The notes beneath the pieces were generated by a model, which was not told where the DNA came from, ran no database searches, and saw nothing but the letters and a program-made list of their open reading frames with translations. A DNA stretch of 47,582 nucleotides, taken from Microbacterium sp. GTDB lineage: Bacteria; Actinomycetota; Actinomycetes; Actinomycetales; Microbacteriaceae. The stretch spans positions 27,636 to 75,217 of the forward strand of contig NZ_WOYQ01000005.1 in NCBI RefSeq assembly GCF_011620665.1. The letters run 5' to 3'. Position 1 is the first letter of the stretch; each line of letters starts with the position of its first letter. This document shows positions 8,674-17,695 of the stretch, piece by piece. A program made the position numbers and the translations under genes.

Positions 8674-9977
8674 GCGGGCACGACCCGTACACACCGGAGA
8701 GCGGCGACCCGACGTTCGACGTCGAGTCTTACGACCTTGAGCTCGACTACCGGGTGCGCACCAATCGCCTCGAGGGCCGCGCGATCATCAATGCGGTCGC
8801 CGCGGTGCCGGTCTCGGCGATCAGCATCGATCTCGTCGGGCTCCGCGCGACACGGGTGCGGATCGACGGCGACCGCCGCACCCGGTTCAGTCAGGGGCCG
8901 CGCAAGCTCCGGGTCGCGCTCCCGCGGCGGCTGCAGGCGGGAGAGCGGTTCTCGCTGGAGGTCTCGTACGCGGGCGCGCCCGCTCCGCGTCGCTCGCGCT
9001 GGGGCACGATCGGCTGGGAGGAGCTCGAGGACGGGTCTCTCGTGGCCGCTCAGCCCACCGGAGCGCCCACCTGGTTCCCGTGCAACGACCGCCCCGACGA
9101 CCGCGCTCGCATGCGGATGTCGGTGACGACGGATGCCGGCTACCTCCCCGTGCCGACCGGTCGCCCCACGGGCCGCACCGTCGGCGGTGGGCGCGTGACC
9201 GTCACGGCGGAGTCCACCGTCCCGGTCGCGACCTACCTCGCCGCCGTCCACATCGGGGCGTACGAGCAGACTGCGCTCGCCGGCGATGCCCGTGTGCGGG
9301 TCTTCGCGCCATCGGCGCTGCGCGCTGACGTGGCTCGCGCGTTCGAGCAGATGCCGCGCATGCTGGCTCTGTTCGAATCGACATTCGGCGCGTATCCGCA
9401 GGAGGACTGCGCCGTCGTCGTCACGGCGGATGAGCTCGAGATTCCGCTCGAGGCTCAGGGAATGGCGGTTTTCGGCGTCAACCACCTCGTGCCGGAGGAG
9501 CAGCGTCTGATCGCCCATGAGCTGGCGCACCAGTGGTTCGGCAACAGCGTGGGTGTGGCACGGTGGCGCGACATCTGGCTCAACGAGGGTTTCGCGTGCT
9601 TCGCCGAGTGGATGTGGTCGGAGGCGTCGGGCGGCCCGACCGTGGCCGAGGAGGCGGCTGTGCACCACGCCCGGCTGGCCGATCTCCGGCAGGATCTGCT
9701 CCTCGGGGATCCGGGCGCGGATCTCATGTTCGACGATCGCGTGTACAAGCGCGGTGCGCTCACCCTCTACGCGCTGCGGTGCGCCGTCGGAGAAGCGACG
9801 TTTTCGCGCGTGTTGCTCGAATGGACGACCGGGCATCGACACGCCGTCGTGACCAGCGACGACTTCCGTGCTCTCGCCGCGCGGGTGAGCGGGATCGACC
9901 TCGACGCCCTGTTCGCGGCGTGGGTGGATCAGCGCGCCCTGCCGCCGCTGCCGAAGGCATCCGCGCCGAGGCGCTGA
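8670..9977 (+). CDS. Short M1-family metallopeptidase (aminopeptidase)
   Basis: A 435-residue zinc peptidase. The catalytic HELAH lies at residues 283-287 and the third zinc ligand Glu306 in NEGF is 18 residues further on, the gluzincin spacing. The N-terminal half is the beta-sandwich plus the substrate-binding strand; the exopeptidase GAMEN motif is replaced by AQGMAVF. It lacks the long C-terminal helical domain of PepN (about 850 residues). The GTG start overlaps the synthetase TGA (GTGA), so the two are translationally coupled. I infer a role in trimming, degrading or conferring tolerance to the synthetase product; the sequence does not prove it. No signal peptide is evident. Confidence 0.88.
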   Translation: MSGHDPYTPESGDPTFDVESYDLELDYRVRTNRLEGRAIINAVAAVPVSAISIDLVGLRATRVRIDGDRRTRFSQGPRKLRVALPRRLQAGERFSLEVSYAGAPAPRRSRWGTIGWEELEDGSLVAAQPTGAPTWFPCNDRPDDRARMRMSVTTDAGYLPVPTGRPTGRTVGGGRVTVTAESTVPVATYLAAVHIGAYEQTALAGDARVRVFAPSALRADVARAFEQMPRMLALFESTFGAYPQEDCAVVVTADELEIPLEAQGMAVFGVNHLVPEEQRLIAHELAHQWFGNSVGVARWRDIWLNEGFACFAEWMWSEASGGPTVAEEAAVHHARLADLRQDLLLGDPGADLMFDDRVYKRGALTLYALRCAVGEATFSRVLLEWTTGHRHAVVTSDDFRALAARVSGIDLDALFAAWVDQRALPPLPKASAPRR

Positions 9978-10501
9978 GGGCTGCTGGCGGCGCCGCGCAT
10001 CAGGGCGACGCTGACCAGAATCCCCGGCACGCCGTCCGGCTCCCATCCGATGAACGCCTCGGTCCGGTCCGAGATGCGCGCGCTCCAGCCGTTCCCGGCC
10101 TCGGTGAACTCCAGCTCGGCGGGGTCGATTCTCAGTCCGCGTTCGTCCGCCTTCAGCACGGCCTCGGTGCGCACCCAGCGGAGCAGCCCACCGTCGACGC
10201 CGCCGCCCGCGTCCCGCACCGGATCGGCGAGCGGCTCGGCATCCAGCCCGAAGGCCGTCACCGTGTCCGGATGGATCCCGACCACCGCGACGGCGCCGGC
10301 ATAGCTCACCGATGCCCGCCACGGCGCACCGGCGACGCGCACCGGCCCGTGCGGGCCGCCGCACCGCGGGCACGGGTTGGAGAGAAGGGCATCCGGATGC
10401 CCTTCGCGAGCGAGCAGCCGGCGCACGAGCGCCCACGCCGCCTCACGCCGCTCGGCGCGGCCGCCCCGGGCCACGGCCCATGCCAGCCGCAGATCCGGCA
10501 C
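9929..10501 (-). CDS. 4'-phosphopantetheinyl transferase superfamily protein
   Basis: A 190-residue protein of the compact Sfp/AcpT class, which transfers the phosphopantetheine arm of CoA to carrier-protein serines. Family motifs are [13 protein letters not shown] (in place of the common SHS...A motif), GLDAEP carrying the magnesium-binding acidic pair, and [10 protein letters not shown], equivalent to W-x-x-KEA-x-x-K. It is convergent with the peptidase gene and their 3' ends overlap by 49 nt. Its location next to a carrier-domain synthetase suggests it activates Ser551 of that enzyme. The substitution of the KE pair by RTE is slightly divergent, so target specificity is uncertain. Confidence 0.8.
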   Translation of the reverse strand: MPDLRLAWAVARGGRAERREAAWALVRRLLAREGHPDALLSNPCPRCGGPHGPVRVAGAPWRASVSYAGAVAVVGIHPDTVTAFGLDAEPLADPVRDAGGGVDGGLLRWVRTEAVLKADERGLRIDPAELEFTEAGNGWSARISDRTEAFIGWEPDGVPGILVSVALMRGAASSPQRLGADAFGSGGRAR

Positions 10502-10502
10502 G

Positions 10503-11441
10503 CTACGGCTTCGGATCGTGCGTCTCGATCGACACGATCCCCGATCCGGGGTTGGTCGCAGACAGGTGGACGACCGAGAACGCCGCCGGCTCGAGCGCCG
10601 AGGCGCTGCCGAGGTAGGAGCCGCGGAGGGTCCCGGTGGCGAGCGCGATCTCGCTCAGGATGCCGGGGATCACCGGACCGTGGCTGCACAGCACGGCCGG
10701 CTTGCCGGAGCGGACGCGCTTGCCGACGACGGCGCGGATGTCCGAGGAGCCGTCGTCCCACGCGTCCTGCGCGATCAGGCGGGTCGAGGAGACGGGCCGG
10801 CTGAGGGCCCGTGAGAGCGGTGCGACGGTCGCAAGGCAGCGCACCGCATCGCTCGAGATGATGCGACGCACGCCGAATGCGCGCAGCGGCCCCACGATCG
10901 CCGCGGCCTGTCGGATGCCGCGGGGGGTCAGGGGGCGCGTCGCATCGGCGCCCCTCCATTCTTCGTGCGGCGCGGCCTTCGCGTGGCGGAGCACGACGAG
11001 GGGGAAAGTCTCGAGTATTCCGTCATCGACGAACGACAGGAACTGTTCGAGGATCTCGACGTCGACCGGGTAGGAGAGGTAGCCCAGGGCTCGACGCGGC
11101 GAGACCCACTCGAGCGCTGCGATCTCTTTGTTGGGGACGAAGCTCGACGTGCGCAGGGCGCGCTCGGTCGCCTCGGCGGCCCAGTAGTGCACGATCTTCT
11201 GTCGCTTGTTCGGCATGCGGTAGCGCGAGACGCCGATGGGGATGCCGAGCGCGACGCGGATTCCGGTCTCTTCGAGGATCTCGCGCACCGCGGTTTCGGC
11301 GAGCGTCTCGCCCGGGTCGACTTTGCCCTTGGGGAGCGTGACGTCCGCGTAGGCGGTGCGATGGATCACCAGCACCTTGAGCTTGCCCTCGACCTGGCGC
11401 CAGACGACGCCGCCTGCAGCGTAGACGGCCGTCTCGGTCAT
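10503..11441 (-). CDS. NUDIX hydrolase fused to histidine phosphatase domain (MutT1-like)
   Basis: A 312-residue two-domain protein. The N-terminal NUDIX domain (about 1-140) carries the box GKVDPGE...REILEETGI that binds the metal and hydrolyses nucleoside diphosphate-linked substrates. The C-terminal part (about 150-312) is a phosphoglycerate-mutase-like fold with the catalytic motif LRHAKA. The same two-domain layout is known in mycobacterial MutT1, which cleans up oxidised guanine nucleotides and diadenosine polyphosphates. Its ATG overlaps the ppk stop (ATGA), so it is co-translated with polyphosphate kinase, an arrangement shared with mycobacteria. Confidence 0.9.
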   Translation of the reverse strand: MTETAVYAAGGVVWRQVEGKLKVLVIHRTAYADVTLPKGKVDPGETLAETAVREILEETGIRVALGIPIGVSRYRMPNKRQKIVHYWAAEATERALRTSSFVPNKEIAALEWVSPRRALGYLSYPVDVEILEQFLSFVDDGILETFPLVVLRHAKAAPHEEWRGADATRPLTPRGIRQAAAIVGPLRAFGVRRIISSDAVRCLATVAPLSRALSRPVSSTRLIAQDAWDDGSSDIRAVVGKRVRSGKPAVLCSHGPVIPGILSEIALATGTLRGSYLGSASALEPAAFSVVHLSATNPGSGIVSIETHDPKP

Positions 11442-13600
11442 CGCACCGCTCGGGCGCGTCGCCGCCGGACCTGCGTCATCGTCGTGTCCTGCAGATCGAC
11501 GAGGGGCTTGCCGTCCGCGTCGATGCTGTGCCGGGTCCACACCCCGCCGTCGCCGAGGTGCCAAGAACTCGTGCTCTCGCTCATGGCGGCATCGAACAGA
11601 TCGATGAGCTCGCGCACGTGCGCCGGAGCCACCACCCGCACGAGAGCCTCCACGCGGCGGTCCAGGTTGCGGTGCATCATGTCGGCGCTGCCGATGAACA
11701 CCTGGGGGTCGCCGTCGGAAAGAAAGGCGAAGATACGCGAGTGCTCGAGGTAGCGGCCGAGGATCGAGCGGACCGTGATGTGGTCGCTGACCCCCGGAAG
11801 GTCGGTGCGCAGCGAGCAGATCCCGCGCACCCACACATCCACGCGGACGCCGGCCTGGCTCGCGCGATACAGCGCATCGATGATCTGCTCGTCGACCATC
11901 GAGTTGACCTTGATGCGGATGTGCGCCGGCTTGCCGTCCTGCGCGTTGCGCCGTTCGTTGTCGATGTGGCGCAGCAGACCCCTGCGCAGGTGCAGCGGGG
12001 CGACCAGCAGGCGCTTGAACTTCTTCTCGATCGCGTAGCCGCTGAGCTCATTGAAGAGCCGGGTGAGGTCGCGGCCGACCTGTTCGTCGGCGGTGAACAG
12101 GCCGAAGTCCTCATAGAGGCGACTCGTCTTCGGGTTGTAGTTCCCGGTGCCGATGTGGCTGTAGCTGCGCAGCATCCCGTCTTCTTCACGGATGACGTGG
12201 AGCAGCTTGCAGTGCGTCTTCAGTCCGACGAGTCCGTAGACGACGTGCACGCCGGCCTTCTCGAGCTTGCGTGCCCAGACGATGTTGTTGGCTTCGTCGA
12301 AACGCGCCTTCACTTCGACGAGCGCCAGCACCTGCTTGCCTTTCTCGGCGGCATCGATCAGGGCTTGAACGATCGGGCTGTCACCCGACGTGCGATAGAG
12401 CGTCTGCTTGATCGCGAGCACCTGAGGGTCGCGCGCGGCCTGCTCGAGGAAGGCGACGACACTGGTCGTGAACGACTCGTAGGGGTGATGGACGAGCACA
12501 TCGCCCTCCCGGATCGCGGCGAACAGGTCGGCTCGTCCGTTCTGCTCCGCGGGCTGGAATGCCGGTGCCGTCGCCGGCACCCGCGGCGGGTAGTGCAGAT
12601 CCGGCCGATCGATGCGTGACAGGTCGAAGAGCCCGCGCAGATCCAGCGGAGACGGGAGGCGGTAGACCTCGTGGTCGGTGATGTCCAGTTCGTCCAGCAG
12701 CAGGTCCAGCGTCACGGCATCCATGCTGTCGGTGATCTCGAGTCGGATGGGCGGCCCGAACCGGCGGCGCAGCAGCTCCGCTTCGAGCGCCTGGATGAGG
12801 TTCTCGGTCTCGTCCTCCTCGATCACGACGTCTTCATTGCGGGTGACCCGGAAGGCGTGGTGCTCGAGGATCTCCATTCCCGGGAACAGATCCTCGAGGT
12901 TCTCCGAGATGAGCTCCTCGAGCGGGAGGTAGCGCGAACGACCGCTCGCGGGGACCTCGACGAAGCGCGGGAGCATGGGCGGCACCTTGAGGCGCGCGAA
13001 CTCCTGGCGGCCGGTCTTCGCGTTGCGGATGCGGATCGCCAGGTTCAGCGACAGGCCGGAGATGTACGGGAACGGGTGGGCAGGGTCCACGGCGAGCGGC
13101 ATGAGCACCGGAAACACCTGTGACTGGAAGTACTCGTACATCGTGGCGCATTCGGACTCGTCGAGGTCCGTCCACGAGACCAGCTCGATCCCGCTCTCGG
13201 CCAGCGCCGGGGAAACGAGATCGGCCCACGCGGCCGCGTGCCGCACCTGCAGCCTGTGCGCTTCGGCGGAGATGTCGGCGAGCACTTCCTGCGGCGAACG
13301 GCCGACGTTCGTGGGCACGGCCAGGCCGGTGAGGATGCGGCGTTTGAGGCCGGCGACGCGGACCATGAAGAACTCGTCGAGGTTGCTCGCGAAGATCGCG
13401 AGGAAGTTCGCGCGCTCCAGAACCGGCAGCCGGGGGTCTTCCGCGAGCTCGAGCACACGCTGGTTGAATGCGAGCCAGCTCAGCTCGCGATCGGTGTAGC
13501 GGTTGTCGGGAAGCTGCGCATCGTCGGCCTCGACGGCTTCATCGAAGTCGTCGTCGTCCGCGTCATCCAGGCCAGAGTCGAGAACGTCCGTATCGATCAT
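11438..13600 (-). CDS. ppk: Polyphosphate kinase PPK1
   Basis: Synthesises polyphosphate reversibly from ATP. At 720 residues it is normal for PPK1. After an acidic N-terminal leader ([16 protein letters not shown]) the usual domains follow, starting [21 protein letters not shown]. The catalytic phosphohistidine region is recognisable in [20 protein letters not shown], and THCKLL belongs to the same C-terminal phospholipase-D-like fold. ATG at 13600 is preceded by a GAGGGG ribosome binding site. It sits 41 bp downstream of glnR on the same strand, and that gap contains a PHO-box-like direct repeat, consistent with phosphate control. Confidence 0.96.
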   Translation of the reverse strand: MIDTDVLDSGLDDADDDDFDEAVEADDAQLPDNRYTDRELSWLAFNQRVLELAEDPRLPVLERANFLAIFASNLDEFFMVRVAGLKRRILTGLAVPTNVGRSPQEVLADISAEAHRLQVRHAAAWADLVSPALAESGIELVSWTDLDESECATMYEYFQSQVFPVLMPLAVDPAHPFPYISGLSLNLAIRIRNAKTGRQEFARLKVPPMLPRFVEVPASGRSRYLPLEELISENLEDLFPGMEILEHHAFRVTRNEDVVIEEDETENLIQALEAELLRRRFGPPIRLEITDSMDAVTLDLLLDELDITDHEVYRLPSPLDLRGLFDLSRIDRPDLHYPPRVPATAPAFQPAEQNGRADLFAAIREGDVLVHHPYESFTTSVVAFLEQAARDPQVLAIKQTLYRTSGDSPIVQALIDAAEKGKQVLALVEVKARFDEANNIVWARKLEKAGVHVVYGLVGLKTHCKLLHVIREEDGMLRSYSHIGTGNYNPKTSRLYEDFGLFTADEQVGRDLTRLFNELSGYAIEKKFKRLLVAPLHLRRGLLRHIDNERRNAQDGKPAHIRIKVNSMVDEQIIDALYRASQAGVRVDVWVRGICSLRTDLPGVSDHITVRSILGRYLEHSRIFAFLSDGDPQVFIGSADMMHRNLDRRVEALVRVVAPAHVRELIDLFDAAMSESTSSWHLGDGGVWTRHSIDADGKPLVDLQDTTMTQVRRRRARAVR

Positions 13601-13618
13601 CCCCTCATCATTGCAGGG

Positions 13619-13640
13619 CGAAGTGACCGGTGCGTTAACC
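13619..13640 (-). promoter_or_regulatory. PHO-box-like direct repeat upstream of ppk
   Basis: On the minus strand two adjacent 11-mers read GGTTAACGCAC and CGGTCACTTCG. Shifted by one base they give GTTAACG and GGTCACT, both within the degenerate GKTCAYYYR-type PHO unit, spaced 11 bp. The match is weaker than at pstS. It lies about 20 bp upstream of the ppk start, between glnR and ppk. Confidence 0.5.
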
Positions 13641-13641
13641 G

Positions 13642-14340
13642 CTAAGCCTGTGAGCGTTCGCGCGGGGTGGGGACCTGGTCCTCCTCGTAGACGTTGAACC
13701 GATAGCCGACGTTGCGCACCGTCCCGATGAGCTGTTCGAGGTCGCCGAGCTTTGCGCGCAGACGCCTGACGTGCACGTCGACCGTGCGCGTCCCGCCGAA
13801 GTAGTCATAGCCCCAGACTTCGCTCAGCAGCTGCTCACGGGTGAACACGCGGGACGGGTGCGTCGCGAAGAAATGCAGGAGCTGGAACTCCTTGTATGTC
13901 AGATCCAGGGTCTTTCCGCGGACCTTGGCCGAGTACGCGGACTCGTCGATCGTGATGCCGGAGGTCGAAATGCGGCTGGACACCTGCTCCTTGGCCATCC
14001 GGCCGATCGCCAGGCGGATGCGCGCGTCGACCTCGGCGGGCCCCGCCGTGACGAGCAGGACATCGTCGATGCCCCAGTCGGTCGACACCGCCGTCAAGCC
14101 GCCCTCGGTGACGACGAGGATGAGCGGCGCGTCGAGTCCCGTCGTGTTGAGGATCTTGCACAGCGACTTCGCCCCCACGAGATCGAGCCGCGCATCGATG
14201 AAGATCACATCGGCACTCGGCGCGTTCACGAGCGATGCCGGTTCAGCGGGAATCTGACGGACGCGGTGGCTCAGCAGTTCCAGGGCGGGCAGGGTCGGCC
14301 CCCCGCCGCGGGCGGAGCTCAGCACGAGCAGTTGTGCCAA
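13642..14340 (-). CDS. glnR: Nitrogen regulator GlnR (OmpR-family, atypical receiver)
   Basis: A 232-residue response regulator without an adjacent kinase. The receiver (about 1-115) keeps the central Asp in IFIDARLDL and the GlnR signature [10 protein letters not shown] followed by [10 protein letters not shown]. The C-terminal winged helix reads [20 protein letters not shown], essentially identical to actinobacterial GlnR. In that family the Asp is not phosphorylated and stabilises a constitutive dimer; GlnR controls ammonium assimilation and other nitrogen genes. It is not MtrA or PhoP-like, since the acidic pocket and kinase partner are missing. It lies upstream of ppk, so read-through could link nitrogen status to polyphosphate. 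Confidence 0.88.
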   Translation of the reverse strand: MAQLLVLSSARGGGPTLPALELLSHRVRQIPAEPASLVNAPSADVIFIDARLDLVGAKSLCKILNTTGLDAPLILVVTEGGLTAVSTDWGIDDVLLVTAGPAEVDARIRLAIGRMAKEQVSSRISTSGITIDESAYSAKVRGKTLDLTYKEFQLLHFFATHPSRVFTREQLLSEVWGYDYFGGTRTVDVHVRRLRAKLGDLEQLIGTVRNVGYRFNVYEEDQVPTPRERSQA

Positions 14341-14446
14341 CAGGGTCCCTTCCGCTGGGAGAACTCGGGCGGACCCGGATCGTGTCCCATCCTAGAGCGT
14401 CGTGCGCGCGGGAGGCGCCGAGCGTGCTCCGCCGGGCCGCGTGGGC

Positions 14447-14458
14447 CACAATGGACGT
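14447..14458 (+). promoter_or_regulatory. Leaderless promoter -10
   Basis: CACAAT at 14447-14452 is followed by 6 nt and GTG at 14459. It is a weak hexamer but has the geometry used repeatedly in this window, and no Shine-Dalgarno sequence is present. Confidence 0.4.
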
Positions 14459-14749
14459 GTGTCCCTTCCCGAACTCGCGCCCCGCAGCGGTGTCCGCGGC
14501 ATCCTCGCCGCGTGGCTGATCGCCGCGGCCATCGCTCTCGCCGTCGGGGTCACGGTCCCGGGCGGCGCGCAGCCGGCATGGATGGCGGTGGGGATGGGGT
14601 TCGTGGTCATCGCCTCTTTCGCCATCCAGCTCGCGGGGGGCCACCCGCACGGATTCATCGAGCGGACCGCGGCCAGCGTCGTCGGCGGCCTCTGCGTGAT
14701 GGGGCTGATCGGCGTCGGTCTCGGTCTTGCCTCATTGTTCTCCGTCTGA
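14459..14749 (+). CDS. Small membrane protein, unknown function
   Basis: A 96-residue protein with three predicted hydrophobic segments (about 18-33, 40-57 and 70-92) and no soluble domain. I do not recognise a family. The start is GTG at 14459, chosen because a CACAAT hexamer lies 6 nt upstream and the frame upstream is arginine-rich low-complexity sequence. It is divergent from glnR, with about 120 bp between the starts, and is followed by another small membrane protein. Confidence 0.75.
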   Translation: MSLPELAPRSGVRGILAAWLIAAAIALAVGVTVPGGAQPAWMAVGMGFVVIASFAIQLAGGHPHGFIERTAASVVGGLCVMGLIGVGLGLASLFSV

Positions 14750-14763
14750 GCGGATCGGGCGCG

Positions 14764-14775
14764 TAGACTGGGCGC
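14764..14775 (+). promoter_or_regulatory. Leaderless promoter -10
   Basis: TAGACT at 14764-14769, then GGGCGC, then ATG at 14776: a clear example of the start codon placed at the expected transcription start. Confidence 0.6.
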
Positions 14776-14889
14776 ATGGACCTCGTCGCACTCGAACTCT
14801 TCTTCGTCGGGCTGCTCGCACTCGCCTCGCTGGCGATCGCCTTCGTCTCTGGCGTCGTGATCAAGAACCTGTACCGCGGCCAGCGCTGA
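14776..14889 (+). CDS. 37-residue single-span membrane protein
   Basis: A short frame, MDLVALELFFVGLLALAS continuing to IKNLYRGQR, comprising an acidic/hydrophobic N terminus, one membrane span (about 5-27) and a positively charged tail. This is the charge pattern of a small inner-membrane protein with its C terminus in the cytoplasm. The start is supported by TAGACT 6 nt upstream; no Shine-Dalgarno is present. The next gene starts 4 nt after the stop, so the two are probably co-transcribed. Function unknown; length and codon use fit a real gene. Confidence 0.7.
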   Translation: MDLVALELFFVGLLALASLAIAFVSGVVIKNLYRGQR

Positions 14890-14893
14890 CGCC

Positions 14894-15499
14894 GTGCTCG
14901 ATCTTCCCACCGACCTTCCGGCGGACATCGTTCCGCTGTCCTGGTTGCTGGGTGTGTGGGAAGGCACCGGAGTCATCGACTACGACGTGGACGGCACCTC
15001 CTTCTCGGGAGAGTTCTCCCATCGGGTGAGCTTCAGTCACGACGGCGGTGATTACGTCAACTACGCGGCCAGTGCGTGGCTGCTCGGTGGTCACGGCCAA
15101 CCTCGGCCGCTGGTCGCCGAGACGGGCTATTGGCGTCTGGCGCGACCGGCGACGGGAGCCGATCCGGGTCCGGCGCTCCTCCCGCCGACCGACATGCTCG
15201 CCTCTGCGCGCACCGTCGACGATGTCGAGGCCCTCCGCACGGACGGCGGAGGATTCGAGATCGAAGTGGCGGTCGTGCACTCCGACGGGATCAGCGAGCT
15301 CTACCTCGGCCAGGTGCGAGGACCCCGCATCGACATCGCGACCGACGCGATCGTGCGTCCCGCGACGGCGAAGGACTATGCCGCGGCGACACGGATGTAC
15401 GGCTACGTCGACGCTCACCTGCTGTGGGCGTGGGATGTCGCGGCGCTCGGCGGCGGCCTCGCCTCGCACGCGTCGGCGCGACTCGCGCGGGCCGACTGA
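14894..15499 (+). CDS. FABP-like / nitrobindin family heme-binding protein
   Basis: A 201-residue beta-barrel protein of the DUF1794/THAP4-nitrobindin family. The hallmark GVWEGTG motif (residues about 19-25) matches GxWxGxG near the start. In characterised members this fold binds ferric heme and isomerises peroxynitrite to nitrate; a His near the C terminus is the proximal ligand, and SHASARL is the candidate here. GTG at 14894 is chosen as the start. Its TGA overlaps the next ATG (TGATG), coupling it to the YgfZ protein. Confidence 0.85.
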   Translation: MLDLPTDLPADIVPLSWLLGVWEGTGVIDYDVDGTSFSGEFSHRVSFSHDGGDYVNYAASAWLLGGHGQPRPLVAETGYWRLARPATGADPGPALLPPTDMLASARTVDDVEALRTDGGGFEIEVAVVHSDGISELYLGQVRGPRIDIATDAIVRPATAKDYAAATRMYGYVDAHLLWAWDVAALGGGLASHASARLARAD

Positions 15500-16578
15500 T
15501 GGCCGAACTGTTCGCGGGGATGCGGGGCGCCGTGCTCGACGACAACGGCCCGCTGCACTTCGGATCGCCCCATCGGGAACAGCGCGAGCTCGTCGCCGGG
15601 CGCGCCCTGGCCATCCTCGGTGATCGTGCCGTCCTCACGATCACCGGCCCCGATCGGCTGACGTGGCTCGATTCGATCACCTCGCAGGCTGTCGCTTCGC
15701 TGCGGCCCGGCGAGAGCACCGAATTGCTCATTCTGGATCCGCAGGGACACGTCGAGCACGCTGCATCCGTCGTCGATGACGGAGCGACGACCTGGCTCAT
15801 CGTCGACCGCGATCGGGCTGCGGAGCTGCTGGCATGGCTGACGCGCATGCGCTTTCGGCTGCGCGTCGACCCCCAGGATGCCGGCTCATCGCATCGCGTG
15901 ATCGGTGGAACGGCCGAAGCGGCCGCGGCCGTCGATGCCGTGGCGAGGTGGGTCGATCCGTGGCCGAACGTCGCCCCCGGCGGATGGGGATACGCTGCCG
16001 CCGATCCGCACCCCGGTGCCGAGCGCGATTGGGTCGAAGCGATCGTCGATGCGGATCAGTACGCTTCGCTCGCGGCCGCGGCGGCACGGGGAGAATCGCC
16101 GGTCACCGGCCGCTGGGCGGCGGATGCGCTGCGCATCGCGGCGTGGCGACCGCGAGCCGCGTCTGAAGCGGACGGACGCACGCTCCCGCACGAAGTCGAT
16201 TGGCTCCGCACGGCGGTGCACCTGGACAAGGGCTGCTATCGCGGCCAGGAGACGGTCGCCAAGGTGCACAATCTCGGGCACCCGCCGCGGCGCCTCATCG
16301 CTCTCCAGCTCGACGGGAGCGACGATGTCCTGCCCGAGCCGGGCGCAGAGGTCCTCGCCGACGGCGAACCGGTCGGTGCGGTCACATCGGTCGCGCGCCA
16401 CTATGAAGAGGGCCCGATCGCGCTCGCGCTGGTCAAACGCACCCTCGCCGAGGACGCCGTGCTCACCGTGCGGACGGACGACGGCGACGTCGCCGCGTCC
16501 GCTGAGACGATCGTTCCTCCGGATGCCGGTCGCACCGCCGCGGTGCCGCGACTTCCGCGCTTGTCCCGCCGCCGCTGA
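15499..16578 (+). CDS. ygfZ: Folate-binding YgfZ/GcvT-like protein
   Basis: A 359-residue protein of the tetrahydrofolate-binding GcvT superfamily, involved in assembly or repair of certain iron-sulfur enzymes. The YgfZ signature K-G-C-Y-x-G-Q-E is present as KGCYRGQE, including the conserved Cys. The C-terminal barrel includes LADGEPVGAVTSV. ATG at 15499 overlaps the previous stop. It is the second gene of a nitrobindin-ygfZ-FUSC run, suggesting a shared link to nitrosative or iron-sulfur stress. Confidence 0.88.
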   Translation: MAELFAGMRGAVLDDNGPLHFGSPHREQRELVAGRALAILGDRAVLTITGPDRLTWLDSITSQAVASLRPGESTELLILDPQGHVEHAASVVDDGATTWLIVDRDRAAELLAWLTRMRFRLRVDPQDAGSSHRVIGGTAEAAAAVDAVARWVDPWPNVAPGGWGYAAADPHPGAERDWVEAIVDADQYASLAAAAARGESPVTGRWAADALRIAAWRPRAASEADGRTLPHEVDWLRTAVHLDKGCYRGQETVAKVHNLGHPPRRLIALQLDGSDDVLPEPGAEVLADGEPVGAVTSVARHYEEGPIALALVKRTLAEDAVLTVRTDDGDVAASAETIVPPDAGRTAAVPRLPRLSRRR

Positions 16579-16579
16579 C

Positions 16580-17686
16580 GTGTCTGGCCGCGTCGATCCG
16601 CCGACGGGTCCGGTGCACACCGGCTTGCGCGGTCGGTTCGACCCTCGTCCCGGCATCGAGCGTGTCCGGGAGTCTGCTCTGGCCATCCTTCAGATCGTCA
16701 TCGCCGCGACGGCCGCCTTCGCCTTCGCACACGATGTGCTCGGCCATCCGGTCCCTCTGCTCGCGGCGACCGTCACCGTGTCCAGCCTCGGCCTCGTCCG
16801 CGATGCCCGCCCGCGACGCGTGCTCGAGACGGTCGTCGGGATGGTCGTCGGCATCCTCATCGCCGAACTCATCGTGTTGGTCGCCGGAATCGGATGGTGG
16901 CAGCTGGCCATCACCCTGGCGGTGACCCTGGCCGTCGCCCGGTTCCTTTCGGCGCAACCGGCCTTCGCGATCGCGGCGGCCCTGCAGTCCGCGATCGTCA
17001 TGGTGATTCCGGCGAGTGTGCCGTTTGTGCGGCTGATCGACGGAATCATCGGGGGCATCGCCGCGCTCCTGGTCACCGCGCTCGTTCCCCGCCGGCCACT
17101 GCGCGCCGCCACGCGCGAGGGCGCGGCACTTCTCTCCGCTTTCGACGGCGCCGCTGCCACGCTCGTGCAGGCGCTCCGTCGGGGTGACCGGTTGCGGGCC
17201 GAACGGGGGCTGGAGAAGGCCCGTGCGCTACAGCCGCTCGTGGACGACTGGCGGGTGTCGCTCGAGTCCGGCGCGGCCATCGCGAGGATCTCCCCGTTCC
17301 TGCGTCGCGAGCGCTTCGAACTCGAGCGGCACGAGCGGGTGCGGGCGCATCTCGATCTCGCCAGCCGCAACCTGCGCGTCATCGCCCGCCGCGTCGTCTA
17401 CCTGAGCGACGACGGACGACCGCGTCCGGTCACGGCCGATCTGCTGGCAGAGCTCGCCGCCGGCGCGCGGCTGGTCGGTGAATCCCTCGGCGACATCTCC
17501 TTCGAGCCGCTCGCACGCGAAGCGGTCCGCGCCGTCGCCGCGCGGCTCGACCCCGCGGCCCTTGCCGGTGGCCACGCCGGCGGCGATCATCATCTGCTCG
17601 CGGCGCTGCGTCCCCTTGCGGTCGACCTCATGACGGCTGCGGGGATGCCGGCGGGGGAAGCGCGCGCAGTGCTGCCCCGCGAGTGA
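16580..17686 (+). CDS. FUSC-family membrane protein
   Basis: A 368-residue protein. The N-terminal half has clustered hydrophobic segments (about 35-170: LQIVIAATAAFAFA, LLAATVTVSSLGLV, VVGMVVGILIAELIVLVAG and others). The Arg/Ala-rich cytoplasmic C-terminal half is helical. This is the layout of FUSC/aromatic acid exporter proteins, of which only one half-repeat is present. The substrate is unknown. GTG at 16580 is 1 nt after the YgfZ stop, so it belongs to the same operon. The 3' end is convergent with a methyltransferase gene 9 bp away. Confidence 0.82.
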   Translation: MSGRVDPPTGPVHTGLRGRFDPRPGIERVRESALAILQIVIAATAAFAFAHDVLGHPVPLLAATVTVSSLGLVRDARPRRVLETVVGMVVGILIAELIVLVAGIGWWQLAITLAVTLAVARFLSAQPAFAIAAALQSAIVMVIPASVPFVRLIDGIIGGIAALLVTALVPRRPLRAATREGAALLSAFDGAAATLVQALRRGDRLRAERGLEKARALQPLVDDWRVSLESGAAIARISPFLRRERFELERHERVRAHLDLASRNLRVIARRVVYLSDDGRPRPVTADLLAELAAGARLVGESLGDISFEPLAREAVRAVAARLDPAALAGGHAGGDHHLLAALRPLAVDLMTAAGMPAGEARAVLPRE

Positions 17687-17695
17687 TCGAACGGT

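Noticed and set aside
8364..10436. Minus-strand frame (690 codons) over the peptidase
   Set aside because: Opposite the synthetase end, peptidase and in a different frame from the transferase; no protein family seen.
13642..14340. MtrA or PhoP identity for the orphan regulator
   Set aside because: The receiver lacks the usual acidic pocket and has GlnR-specific segments; no kinase is beside it.
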